The notes beneath the pieces were generated by a model, which saw only the letters and a program-made list of their open reading frames with translations, was not told the origin of the DNA and ran no database searches. 64,000 nt of DNA, taken from positions 13,040,640 through 13,104,639 of the forward strand of contig NC_054740.1 in assembly GCF_018143015.1 (NCBI RefSeq). Direction: 5' to 3'. The position numbers were made by a program, and so were the translations under genes. This stretch comes from Lytechinus variegatus (lineage: Eukaryota; Echinodermata; Echinoidea; Temnopleuroida; Toxopneustidae). Positions 1-11,930 of the stretch are shown in pieces (the first letter of the stretch is position 1; every line of letters begins with the position of its first letter).

Positions 1-20
1 GCGGCTGGGTTTTTTGGTAG

Positions 21-278
21 ATTTATAAAAAGAGGGAACGATCCGAACATGGATCTATTGACTTTGAGAGACCGAAGAACTCGCCTGTTGCGGAGTCGCG
101 AGTACATGCTAGCAGCGAACAGGCTGAGTAAGCCACCTCCGTGGCACAGCGGCGGAAGGCGGTGGGCAGTGTCCGCATCAACGATAGCCATGTCGGAAAG
201 AGAAAAGCAGTTAATCCCGAGTCGAAGGGAGAGTTGTCCACCTACTTTTTGGAGTTTGCAAAGGAGCGAACCAGCTAG
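21..278 (+). pseudogene. Possible 3' exon(s) of an upstream gene, interrupted by a stop
   Basis: TTTTTTGGTAG at the left edge looks like a splice acceptor. From 21 one frame encodes IYKKRERSEHGSIDFERPKN and on to EQAE with TAA at 129-131. The same frame is then open for 48 more codons (starting ATSVAQRRKAVG, containing ELSTYFLEFAKERTS) to TAG at 276-278. Composition is richer in G+C than the next 2 kb. It may be a true C-terminal exon followed by 3' UTR, or a decayed copy with a nonsense change. No family is recognised. Confidence 0.3.
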
Positions 279-341
279 GCCGGGGATGAGGAGGGCCAGA
301 ACGGCCCATGCCTCAAATTATGCAGAAAGAATAAGGTAGGC

Positions 342-2960
342 CAAAAGTAAAATATGCAATTGCAAGTGCCAGTGCCGTTGCTATTTACAGTTATATAGAC
401 ATGAAGAAAAATGATATCAATCTGAAATTCATTTAAGTTGTATCTATCATAAGTTCTCTTTGATATTTAGCCGCTTCTATTTTATCTACTTAAATAGAAA
501 AAAAAACATAACATATTTCTTAACTTTTAACTTGAGGTGAATTCTGAATAAAAAACGTATTGTTAATTTGATTACATTCTTAAAGACTCTCCGAAAAATT
601 TATTGGGCTATCTATCCAATTAAAGATGCCCATTTTAAGAATATATTAAAACCAATTCATTATTTGGAAACATATTATTGGTAAAAGGAGGGGTGTTTAC
701 CTGATGTTGCAATCGAAGGAGGCTATGATATTTTAGAAGTTCATATTTTGTTAGTACATGTTTTAGAAAATTGATCATTTACCTTTACACTCTATTTTTC
801 ATCATTGTTATTTCTGTCACTACTACTACTACTTTTATTATTATTAATATTATAGTTTTTATCATCTCCATCATTATTGTACAAATCATTTCTTCACATT
901 TTGAAAGATATATGAATCATCTTCTTAGCAATATGAATAAATATTTCGTTGCATAAATGACATGCAGGCCTCCTATATACCCACTGCATCTGCGTAATGT
1001 ACACCATTGACAGTGGCAAAGCACTTTGAACTTTATTCTTGTCAAGTTTAGATCCGAAACCAGTATGTCGAGGTCAAAAGGTCACATTGCATTATAGGCC
1101 TATTCAAGGGCCATGTAAATAATGTTGGCATTATTATGTGGCCCGTCTCGCACCTGTCAATCATAAATTGTGTTCCATACTAACACTTTGTTCTTCATTT
1201 ATTAAATTTGCGCCAATACCATTATTTTTTTTTATCATGTATCTTGCCATCTGCAACTCGTAACAAATTTTCGTATTTTTACCTTGTATTTATTCCCTTT
1301 TCTGTATCTCATAATGTCCTGTTACTATGTTTTTCGTACATTGTATGTATTTTAATGCTGATCAGGCCACTCTGTATAAATATTCGAGAATAAATAAATA
1401 AATTAATTAATTAATAGGAATTTGAAAATATTACTTCACAAATCACAACAAGCAGTACTAGGCCTATACCTCATATTTTGTCCGAACGTTGTCTGATTGT
1501 GTTCCATCCAGAACACCCATAATTTCCACTGCTATCTGCACCACCCGGAGGGGGGGGGTACATTTCCATTACAAGTTCGCTCGAACATGGACTTTTATAA
1601 CAGACTCTCAAAACAAGTAATCTTCGTTCTTTGAGGACACCCAACCAGTATTTTGTTACGTTTTACCCTAAATATTTTTTTAATGAATATTATTTTTTCA
1701 TGATATGATGAAGTATATAAATTACCCTTTCCATGTCAATGAATATGAATGGTAGAGGTGATAAGAAATTGACGTTTTCAATAATAAACGGCGTTCTTAG
1801 TAAACGTAAAGTAGTTTATAATGGGCGTCGCTTATGACGTCAATAAAGAAAATTGCCCAAGGTTGGCATAGTCATGATTAGTGGCACCCATCAGATTCTT
1901 GAGGCAGAACGCTGTATACGCCATACTACCACTTTCAGCATTAAAACTCGCACGCATACCCAACTTGACGGTCATGCCATTATTTTGATCATAATCATAA
2001 TTTACTTGTAATTGGGAATTTTAAGTAAAACGAAATTATTGACCAATACTTAAGACCTAATTTTATTAGGAGCAGTAGCAAATGTTTAAACCTTTTCAAG
2101 TTCTGTAAAATTTAAGAAAAGTGCGAGGGTCGCAATTACTAATGTCCAGAAATTGTAGAATTTTAAACCAAATTTCATTTTTATTTCTGGTGCATTTCGT
2201 ACACTTTTTATATAATAAAGATTCTTAAATTTCTTAATTTACTTTTTTCTTTTCAGAAGGGCAAAACAATATTTGACAATTCATTTCATGTTTGATAACA
2301 GGAGATGCACAATGATTAAGACAGCGGGTCATGTCTGTTTCATGAAAATATACTACATTTTTGTTTTCATTGCTTTTTTAGTTAATATGCTACTGTGGTC
2401 AAGTTAATTCAATGTAACTTTTTAAAGAAAAAAGTCAATTTTTCTCTGATAAAGTTCCTTTTCACAAAGGGTGATTAACTTGTGGATTCCCCTTTATTTT
2501 TCAGATTATTTTACTCATCCTTCATTCAAAATTTCTTTTCAAGTTGGTGCACTGATTCCCCTTATCAATCATCAAACAAACTTTATTTTTTTATGTTTAT
2601 TGTCCTTCTGAACATGCCCAAGTTCATGATTTGATGAGCCTGGATATGATTAGAGAAATGTCCCTGTCCAGATCCTGGATGTAAAAATGGGGGTTAACAT
2701 GCCATAGACACTGCAGAAATGCATCAATGCTGCAAACTAGGAATGGGCTAAAAATACACCACGTTATGCCACAGAGTGTACATTCAAAACCGCTGGAGCG
2801 CGACCAATGAAATTTTAGATCATGAAGCGAGCTTTTTACTCATGAAAATTTATTTTCAACATTTTAGAATTAATTCAGCCCCATGTCAAAGGGACATTTT
2901 TTTGGGATGCGCTGTATGCATTTATTTATTTTCTCTTTTTTTTCTTTTTTTGCGATTTCT
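342..2960. other. AT-rich intergenic DNA
   Basis: No supported gene. It holds low-complexity (ATT/ACT)n text near 820-870, an AT-rich (AATTA)n patch near 1390-1420 and a G run near 1550. Urchin-typical TAGGCCTAT words occur, but no intact element with readable ends. Confidence 0.6.
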
Positions 2961-2964
2961 GACC

Positions 2965-3960
2965 CACTCAAGTCGCCTAGATACATCCACTCGGTCCATA
3001 CGAGTCACGTGATTGCGCTTAAAAGCAATCACTCACTCCGCTAGATACATCCACTCGGTCCTTACGAGTCACGTGATTGCTCTTTGTTACAACCACTCAC
3101 TCCTTGGCAATGTTCAGATATTGCCCCATCGTCAGGCTACGTGATTTGAAATGCCGACAGTCATTCTATTTGCTCCTCTTCTGGTTACAATATACACGAT
3201 GGTTCTTAACTAAATGCTACGTTTTTGTATTGCAAGATGAAAGCAGATCTTTAGACATTCGCCCCTTGCCCCTCTCTTTTGTGTCTTAAATTTAGTCAAC
3301 TAATACAAATATGATAAATATAACCATATCGGGTTATTCCGTCTTAATGAAGGGCCCTAACCGTATCGGGAGAGATTGATACAGAGATGGCGGCTGCATT
3401 CTCTTTCAAGATAGATCGATATACAAGTATGTTTGAAGTTTTGATTTTTCCCTTTAATTTGATGAATAACATTTCCTTGAGTCTCTTAAAAAATAATAAA
3501 ACAGATGAGATAAATTTGATAGAGTCTTCCTTGTGACTATGTATTTTTTATACATTTATTTTCATAAAGTAAGAATACAGTTGTGAAGTAAAGAGGAATA
3601 TGGTAACAAACGATTGCGAATCATGAGTGTGAACATGCCACCTCTGTGAGGTGGAGACGAAGTGACTGCTCTCGAAATCGGCATTCATACACCCACTCCC
3701 CTGCAGCCAGGCTTACCAAACAGGTCACGTGATTGCGCTTAAAAGCAACCACTCACTCCACTAGATACAACCACTCGGTCCATACGAGTCACGTGATTGC
3801 CCTTAAAAGCAACCACTCACTCCGCTAGATACATCCACTCGGTCCATACGAGTCACGTGATTGCGCTTAAAAGCAATCACTCACTCCGCTAGATACATCC
3901 ACTCGGTCCATACGAGTCACGTGATTGCTCTTTGTCACATTCACTCACTCTTTTGTAATA
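2965..3960 (+). repeat. 64-bp CACGTG tandem repeat block with 0.6-kb core
   Basis: CGAGTCACGTGATTGC recurs at 3001 and 3065, and again at 3721 (first bases changed), 3785, 3849 and 3913, an exact 64-bp period. Each unit has the E-box palindrome TCACGTGA, a GATTGC...GCAATC hairpin and the word CCACTCGGTCCATACGAGT. The two clusters flank a unique core of about 600 bases that contains GAGATGGCGGCTGC. The same arrangement returns inverted at 24950-26040. Confidence 0.85.
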
Positions 3961-6261
3961 TTCCGATATGGGCCCACCACGTCGTTTCCCCTGTTGAAAT
4001 CCGTCGGGGGGGGGGCTGTTTCGCTACTATTTAATAATTATGATTAAAATCAGTCACTCTCATACACAGCTTGTTCCCCGAGGCTGCTACTTTAGGGGTC
4101 GTAAAAATACAAAATAATGATCCAATGTTCGGGGTATCGCATTGCAAAAAGATCATAATACATTGGTTTTATTTCCTGTATTTGTATTCCATTCGTTTGT
4201 AGGTATTAAGTTATTAATAATTTAATTGTATGTTATTTAAGCCTCGGTTTTTTCGATCCGTTTTTTAGATTGAATCAACGTTCCAAAGGCGCTCGATTAC
4301 AGAAAGAACAGATTTACCCACGGACACATAAACCTATATTATTTTATATTCACCGGACATTTTAAGCACGATTTACGAGTTGGTATCTCCATCTCGCTTG
4401 AGTGATTTCTGTGTAACACTACAATCTTATTTCATTTTTGCACATGCGGAAAAATGGGGGAAACGATATGTTTGCCCTCCCCCAATATTTTCATGGATGG
4501 GGTGATGTTTGATAAAAGTTTGATAAAATTGTGAATTTGTCTAAATGCAGATTCACAGAAAAGAGAAGGAAAATATCCAGGATCCTTTTCAAGATGATGG
4601 TAATTTCGTTTTAAAAAGAAAACTTTCCAATTTCATGGCATCAGTTTATATCTAACAAATAAAAATGCTCAAACTTTAACCCCTTTTGTTTGGATATCCA
4701 AATTCATCATGTAACATAATACCAATAATCTTCGTGAATCACTTTCCTTTTATCTCTCGTTTATACATATATTTTCCTTCAAATGTGATATATTGGTCAT
4801 TTCATAAAATCATTGGTATTATATTTTTTTCTTTTCGATAAACACCATGTTCGTATAATGCTCTTCAACCAATTTGACACTTCATTATTTAATATCATAA
4901 TAAAAATAGAAACTGTATTCTCCATCAATTGGTGACAACAATAACCAATTCTATACATAATTTTCCCAACCCTTTAAGTTGAAGATAGAAGTCTCGAAAC
5001 CAATTTTATTTTCTGAGCTTAAATATTCGATTTCATACACATGGGCCTGCATAGGAAGCGGGGGTGCTGAAGCGCCCCAAAATTTTTCCTTGAGGTGCTG
5101 CGTGTGTTATTTTCCATAGGCAGCACTCCCTGGAAATCTGGTAGGTATGATAAATGACAGACATGAAATGAAGAGGAACGACATTTCGCACTCGCATTAT
5201 TAAATTTCATTTTAAAAAATGTAATTGGAATTCCCAGATTCTAGGTTTAAAAATAAACACACACATTGGTATATGAACCATGTAAATGACGAGAGGCAAA
5301 AAATTATCTTGACAAGGGGAATTGTCTTTGGGCCGAGTAACGTCCAGTCTCCGGGGACCAAAGGACACAAGTATATGCAACCACATATTTTCCAAACGAC
5401 TTTCTAAAACCGTAAATATCGGCTAAACCAATTGCTTCTACTGTTAGTTTTGTTGAATTATTGTTCGGTCTTTTGTACACTTGTTCGATCTCATTTCAAA
5501 CTTTTATGAAAATAATTCGTGTAATTACAAATTAGTCTGGTTATATAATGGTATAATCTCGTTTTTTTTTTCAAATTTCATAATGTAGATATAACGTATG
5601 TTGATAGGTTGTCATAAACCTGTCTGTATGTTCACTGGGCGAGAAATCGTATCTCGTCATGCTGTCATACATCTGTGTATTACTCAAATAATTGTTTTAA
5701 TAAGTACTGTAGAAGCTTAGTGTTACATTACAGCATGCAATAATGACAATAATCATACATTTGCACAGGTCATGCTGTTTCAGTTCGCTATTGAGTTTAT
5801 CATAAAAAAGTGGTATATGCAGGTGACATATAGTATAATCAGGTTGATTCTAAAGTTACTCCAAGCGAAACCAAAATCAGACCTTAGAATGAGGTGTCGA
5901 GGGAGGCCGAGCGAAATATATCGTAGGGCAGAAGTCCTTGAAAAAGTCCTTTGGAACCAGCACAGATGGAAGGGTTAAGTAATATATCAATCAACTATAG
6001 GAGGGTGCATGGGAGTATAACGAAATGAAAGTATATCTTCACCTGTAATTACCTGAGCAGGAGGGTGAATATTACTTTATCTTTTTCAGGTCGAATAGTA
6101 AAACCACATTTCAGGGACAGGGACTAGGCTTCATCATCAACCTGTGAAAAAAAGTGGTGTGTGATGAAATTCACTATACATTTAATGACAGTCACGTCAA
6201 TGGACAGCAGGGTCCAACACTTATCAAGATCAATAATTGGTCATGAAATATCTGGAGTTTG
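3961..6261. other. Intergenic DNA, no supported gene
   Basis: This is AT-rich sequence. A fragment near 5040-5130 (GGGGGTGCTGAAGCGCCCC) resembles a short inverted-repeat element. A small open frame at 5772-5978 ends in a basic stretch (RGRPSEIYRRAEVLEKVLW), but it has no splice context or recognisable family. Confidence 0.5.
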
Positions 6262-8408
6262 CAGGGGCGGATCCAGCCTTCGCCAATAGGGGGGGCCCCG
6301 GAATTTTTTTTCAGCCATATTTTCCCCGATCGGCCACTCGAATATGATATTTGCCGGGTTTTTTGGTTTCTTTAAATGGGTAGTCCTAATAGTCACTTCT
6401 TAGCTTTATTCTTATGAATAAACATATATAATACCATAATCCTTATTTATATAATGCGAGCGCAAAGCGCGAGCCATTTTTTTTTGGGGGGGGAATCTTA
6501 TGTACTTTTTCCTAAACTTTTGAACATTCTGGGCAATGTTTGTTATCCTGAAAAAATATGTGTATGCAAGTGAATAATTATTACGAACCGTGGCGCGAGC
6601 AGAAATGAACTGATGGAAAAGGTACTGTTAAAGAACTTGCTTGCAGTTAGCCATGATGAAGACGCTACATATTTTAACAAATCAAATAATGCGAGCGCGA
6701 AGCGCGAGCTGAATTTTTTTGACATTTTTACCTGAGGAATGGAAATTCTAAGCACTTTTTTGTAACTTAACAGAATAGGTATATGATTAAACGATTGGTG
6801 CGAGCGCGAAGCGTGAGCAAAAAATTTCGAGATTTAGACCTACTGAACGAGACACTCTATTCAAGTTTTGTAAATCATGAAAAGGATGAGGAAGTGGGGA
6901 TCTTCCTTACATTATTAATGCGAGTGCAGAGCGCGAGCGGAAATTTTTTATTTACGTTTTGAGCTGATCGAAAATGTACCTGTTATGGACTGCTTGAACT
7001 TAGCCATGAAAGACGTTACATATTTCAACATTCAAATATTGTGAGCGCGAAGTGCGAGCTGAAAATTTTGACATTTCAACCTGAATAATGGAAATTTTAA
7101 GCACTTTTTGTAATCGTGGAAAGGATAAGACAAAAACTTAACCTTACTGATGCAAGAACGAAGCGCGAGCGGAAAAATTCTGGACACTCTATTCATGTTT
7201 TGTAAATCATGAAAGGGTTAAGTTATTGGAAATTTTCATACATTAATAATGCGAGCAAAAAGCGCGAGCAGACAATTTTTTTATATTGTGATCTAAAACT
7301 GGATAATTATTTAAATGGAGAACAAGCTGCGTATCTGAATAAACGTGTGCTTCAGATTTCGACCTAGAATTTGGGTATTCTAAATACCTTTTTTATCATG
7401 AAAATCAATAAAGCGAGCGCAAAGCGCGAGCTAAAAATATATGATATTCCGATCTGAAAAGGGGTCACTTTTAGCTCTGTATTGCAAGCACTTTGTGGTA
7501 AATTGTGAGGTGAAAAATGATCACAGTTAAAACAGAGCTGATATTTTTCATTATTGTTACTTTGAGTTTATGACATAGGACCGGGATATTCTATAAGGAC
7601 ATTATGTCATCATAAGAAAATGATGAATATCTTCCTAAGCATGACAGCGCGAAATCTAATATGGCCTGAAATCTGGACATTTAAAGCACTTTTGTAATAT
7701 GCATAAGATGCATGAGTTTAATATCTATCAATGCGAGCGCAAATCGCGAACAGAAATTTATGATTAATTGTCATCAAATTGTGATTTTAAGTAGTTTGTT
7801 TTAGAATTAATATTGAGATATACATAACTCACTAATCAAAATGCGAGCGTGCAGCGCTAGCTGATACGTTTTGAAAATCTGACCTAAATAGGGATATTTT
7901 GAGAACTTTATGAAATACAGGAAAATAATAGGTACCTGACAAATCAAATTTTGCGAGCGCGCAGCGCAAGCAGAAATTGTTCATATTCAGACCATAAAAC
8001 AGAAATTTTTACACTTTTAAAAAATCAATTTGTAAATAAAACAGAATAATGAAAGTTCAATTTCCCAGCTGAAATATGTTTTGTATATTGACTTCAAAAT
8101 TTGATATTTTAAGGTCCATATTGAGCAAGATATCACCTAAAAAGGCAATACGAGCGCGAAGCGCGAGCCAAAAAAATTTATATCCCAACATGAAAGATTT
8201 TGTTAAAAAATTATTTTCAAAGTCTTACCCTCATCGTATTTTATTCACTCATCTTCCTCCTCTTATGCTTGTCTTCCTTCTTTTCTCCTCCCTTTTCCCT
8301 TCTTTTTCTTTTTTCCTTTCTTTTCCCCTTTTTTTCTTTTTTTTGCTCCGCCAATAGGGGGGGGGGGGGGGCCCGGGCCCCTCGGGCCCCCCCCTGGATC
8401 CGCCTATG
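6262..8408 (+). mobile_element. GCGAGC element, copy A (full length)
   Basis: It begins CAGGGGCGGATCCAGCC and ends CCTGGATCCGCCTATG, so the ends are inverted around GGATCC. GTTTG abuts both sides (6257-6261 and 8409-8413), a possible 5-bp target duplication. The interior holds about 13 diverged copies of a near-palindrome close to GCGAGCGCGAAGCGCGAGC, mostly 98-122 bases apart, with related text between (for example AAGCACTTTTTGTAATCATG). The last 180 bases are pyrimidine-rich and then a G/C tract. There is no credible open frame; it looks like an old tandem array carried by a non-autonomous element. Confidence 0.75.
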
Positions 8409-8583
8409 GTTTGTATGGTGACATAAACTTTGAGGTATGATTATTTCAATAAAATATGAAGTGCAATGTCAATCCAGAGTGCTATACTTTTTTCCATGTG
8501 AATAACGTATCTCGCCAAGTTGACATACACATTTGCTTATGCAGACTTGGTGAGATTAATGTATGTCACAAAGCTGACATGTA

Positions 8584-9109
8584 GCCCCCCGGGGGGGGGG
8601 GACTCGACCAAAAAAAGTAGTGGGTATATCCGGGCGAGACAAAAAACGGGGGCCTAAGAGCGGGCTTATTGTAAAAAGGAGGGTTCTCGGAACGGGCTTC
8701 GGAACTACAAATGGTTGTGAAAACTGGGGTACTTGGAACGGGTCGCGACGCCTGTGTGTGGGTGCGTACGTATTCATCCCTATGGAACGGGCATACGTCG
8801 TGCAGTTAGCCCGGCGGCACGGGCGCCGGGTGCGCTAACGCTGATGCGATGTTCGGACAGCGCTCTGCGGCCGCTTTTCACCAAAATTGCGGCTCATTGT
8901 AGCACATCAATACGGATGGAACGGCGTAACGGAAAATATGCGAAGCTTTGGAGCGGATATCTTTGAATACTTCTTTTTTCTCGATAAGATGTTATGAAAA
9001 AGATGTTAAAAATGTTATGCCTTGGAACGGAAATTTGAGTGTAAAACTGGGGTCCCCTCCACGGCACATACCGACTATGCATTATATACTGAGTGCCCCC
9101 CCCCCCTGG
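8584..9109. mobile_element. C/G-tract-ended insertion in the satellite
   Basis: CATGTA occurs on both sides (8578-8583 and 9110-9115). The ends are C/G homopolymer runs followed by ACTC-type words in inverted orientation. The interior is GC-richer with repeated GGAACGG words. No coding potential is evident. Confidence 0.5.
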
Positions 9110-9326
9110 CATGTACCTCCTTTTTGTATGTTGGCTTGGCGCGATAACACATCTTGCTAAGTTGACATACAGATTTTCGTAAGTCGATAACCGAGGACAA
9201 ATGTACATTTACTTCGATTAAGCGAGATAACTTAAGTCACCAATTGGACATTCACCTATTTGTATGTCGACTTGGCGAGATAACGTAATTTGCAAAGTTG
9301 ATATAAAAAAAAATCATGTTGGCGTA

Positions 9327-9678
9327 ATTGGCGGCGGAAGCCGAAAAATTAAGAGGATGTCCACCTGAAATTTTGGGATGGACACAGGTAAAAAATTGGA
9401 CAAGCGCCCCCCAAAAAACAAAATTAAAGGAGTTGCTAACCAAAATTTTTCTACAAGAAAAAAAAAAGGTCATCAACCTAAATTTTAGGGGGGACAACAC
9501 ACGTTTCAGGGGGGGGGGTCCACATGAATTTAGGGGAGACGCAGGCAAAAAAATTGACAAGCCCCCCCAAAAAAAAAAATAAAAAAAGGTTATCGATAAC
9601 ACATTTAGGGGGGACCGTCCACCCACCTAAAATTTAGGGGGGGGGGGGACACGTCCCCCCCGCTTCCGCCGCCTATGG
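9327..9678 (+). mobile_element. hAT-like MITE with GGCGGCGGAAGC ends, copy 1
   Basis: The ends are ATTGGCGGCGGAAGC and GCTTCCGCCGCCTATGG. They are flanked by TTGGCGTA (9319-9326) and TTGGCGTG (9679-9686), an 8-base target duplication with one mismatch. The body is G/C- and A-tract rich and 352 bases long. It shares both boundaries with the inverted copy at 23957-24243. An 8-base duplication is typical of hAT-class transposases. Confidence 0.8.
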
Positions 9679-9790
9679 TTGGCGTGGCGAGACTTCTTGT
9701 CAAATTGATTTACAATTTTTCTTAAGTCGACTTTGCGTATTAACTTAATTCGCCATTCGACATTAAATTTTTTTATGTCAACTCACTCTA

Positions 9791-10121
9791 AAAAATATTG
9801 GGTAAAACTGCTCCATGAGGGTAATTATTAGTCCAACCAACATTGGGTATTTCCTTTTTGGCATTTTAATTTCTCCATTATGATTAAATGTTGCCCATTC
9901 TAAATTAATTACTGTTTATTTTTAAAGAAATACTGGACAATTTGATTCGTGCATTGGGTAAAATACAGCCCAAAATTGGTTGGACACGTAATGACCCTCG
10001 TGCTTGTTTAAATTTTAACTAATATTTTTTTACAGTATTGGTGAGAAATTTTCTCGTCACCTGTACAAAGTCTACGGTAACTCATATATTTTTTTGTTTA
10101 CGTTAACACTTACTGATTAAA
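9791..10121. other. Intergenic spacer
   Basis: AT-rich, no gene. A short tandem-like theme (ATTGGGTAAAA...CCAACCAACATTGGGTA) repeats loosely between 9800 and 9990. Confidence 0.5.
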
Positions 10122-10379
10122 CAGGGGCGGGTCCAGCCTTCGCCAATAGGAGGGGGAGGGTTCAGCCATATTTGTATCAATCGCCCGCTCGAAGATGATT
10201 TTGGTTTCTTTGATTCAATTCATGTTTTGTAAATCATGAAATGATGAGTAATTAAAGATCTTCCTTACATGAACAATGCGAGTGCAAAGCGCGAGCAGAA
10301 AATCTTTATCTACGTTTTGAAATGATTGAAAAGGTACCAAGATTTACGTATTTCAACAATCAAATAATGCGAGCGCGAA
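10122..10379 (+). mobile_element. GCGAGC element copy B, left part
   Basis: It starts CAGGGGCGGGTCCAGCC, runs like copy A and stops inside a GCGAGCGCGAA motif at 10379. The continuation of the same motif (GAAGTGCGAGCTG) is found at 17647, so the element is split by the composite between them. Confidence 0.75.
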
Positions 10380-10522
10380 TAGAGCAGGAGCCAGGAGGGG
10401 TCAGCATAGCTGAAAAGGTAGACAATTTTCATGTTAATGAAGCTATTCCCCATATCACACAGTGCAATGAATGGGGCGTCTGCCGTGTCCTAAGTGGTGG
10501 GTGTGGCCGTAGGGGCCCTTAA

Positions 10523-11930
10523 AAGAGGGCCAAAAAATGAGCTAGCTCAGCTGGAAAGGTAACCACCTAAAACCAACAGGAAAAAAATCGGCATAGTTCA
10601 CTTGTACATGAATGACACTTAACTGACACTTTAAGTGGTGGGGCACCCCCGGCAGACGCCCCCAATTGGGGGCCCCAAATTGAGCTAGATCAGCTGGAAA
10701 GGTAACCACTTGAAACCAACTGGAAAATGTTCGGCATAGTTCACTTGTACATAAATGACACTTAACTGACACTTTAAGTGGTGGGGCGCCCCCGGCAGAC
10801 GCCCCCAAAAGCCTGCCTCCTCCCAAATTTAGATAGATCAGCTGGAAAGGTCACCACTTGAAACCAACTGGAAACTGTTCGGCACAGTTCACTTGTACAT
10901 GAATGACACTATAACTGATACTTTAAGCGGTGATGCACCCCGGTGCATCCCCCCCCGGCAGACGCCCCCCCCACCCCCCCCCCCCATGTTGAGCTAGATT
11001 AGCTGGAAAGGTAACCACATGGAACCAATAGGAAAATGTTTGGCATGATTCACTTTTACATAAATGACACTTAACTGACACTTTAAGTGGTGGGGCACCC
11101 CCGGCAGATCCCCCAAAGTCCTGACCCCCCCCCCCCACAATGTTGAGCTAGATCAGCTGGCAAGCTAAGGTACCCTCGTGAAACTACCAGGAAAATGTTT
11201 GACATAGTTCAGAGTTACATGAATGACATGCTCCAGGCTGAAAATAATATGATTTATTGATAAAGAAAAATCAAGCAAACAAAATACTGAAAATTTGATA
11301 AAAATCTGTCAAGGAATAACAATGAATGGCATATTAAAGATTAGCATTCCGGTGAAACAGTCTTAGGCATGTGTTCATGAATATTAAATTAGTAAATCGA
11401 TGATTTCGTATCCCCTTGTTCTATTATATGTTATTATATGAAATTAGGTTTATTAAAGTTTTCTACCAATAAAAGAAAAAAAGTTGGATTGACGACTGAT
11501 TTAAGGTATCGTATATTCATTGCTGCAACTCATTTCATTATAAAGGAGATATACATATGTCATGTAATAACATAAGAAAAAGGAAAGTGGGGACGTGACA
11601 TCATCAGCCCACCTAATGAATATTCATGATGGTGTGCATATAACTATTTTTACAAAATATTGGTAAACTTTAAAATTCTATAACTTAGTTATTTGTTATC
11701 TGATTTTGTTGAAATTTTCAGCACTGTACTCTGTGAATTATTTTTATTTTCTGTAAATATTTTCAACACGGAGCATCCCTTCATCTGACATTTTGAGTGG
11801 TGGGGAGCCCAGGAGATGCCCCCAAATCCCGACCCTCCCCCCTGAGATTGAGCTAGATCAGCTGGAAAGTTTATTAACAACATGAAACCAATGAGAAAAT
11901 ATTCTACATCAGCTGTAGAGGAGCTGGGGG
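10523..11930. repeat. 140-160-bp tandem repeat, left arm of composite
   Basis: The word GAGCTAGATCAGCTGGAAAGG recurs, with small changes, at about 10541, 10683, 10831, 10991, 11143 and 11850. Each unit also contains a TTCACTTGTACATGAATGAC segment and CACTTTAAGTGGTGGGGC next to a C-rich tract. The array is broken by a ~550-base insertion between about 11229 and 11778. Confidence 0.8.
11229..11778. mobile_element. MITE-like insertion in the left array
   Basis: The array text stops in GAATGACATG and resumes at CATCTGACATTTTGAG. Between them the inner flanks are partly complementary (CTGAAAATTT/ATTTTCAGCA type). Words such as GACATCATCAGCCCACCTAA also occur in the fragment at 61488. The exact ends are unclear. 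Confidence 0.5.

Larger units (their letters stand above)
8490..9790. repeat. Short-period satellite (GTTGACATACA...CTTGGCGAGAT), interrupted
   Basis: Diverged copies of a roughly 50-base word, with AAGTTGACATACA and CGACTTGGCGAGATAAC as landmarks, occur at about 8500-8583, 9116-9318 and 9687-9790. The gaps are exactly filled by two insertions with readable direct repeats at their edges. The words are partly complementary to one another, so single strands can fold. Confidence 0.6.

Noticed and set aside
6456..8170. Regularly spaced GCGAGC motifs as a CRISPR array
   Set aside because: The motifs vary, the linkers are ~90 bases and related to each other, and there is no leader or cas gene. The surroundings are animal DNA.
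8076..8421. Phe/Leu-rich frames ending in a pyrimidine tract (and the similar ones at 19025 and 23524)
   Set aside because: They are translations of the CTTTT-rich tail of the GCGAGC elements. The same shape appears at each copy.
8556..9208. Frames over the C/G-tract insertion
   Set aside because: Open on both strands because of GC-rich repeat text; no family resemblance.
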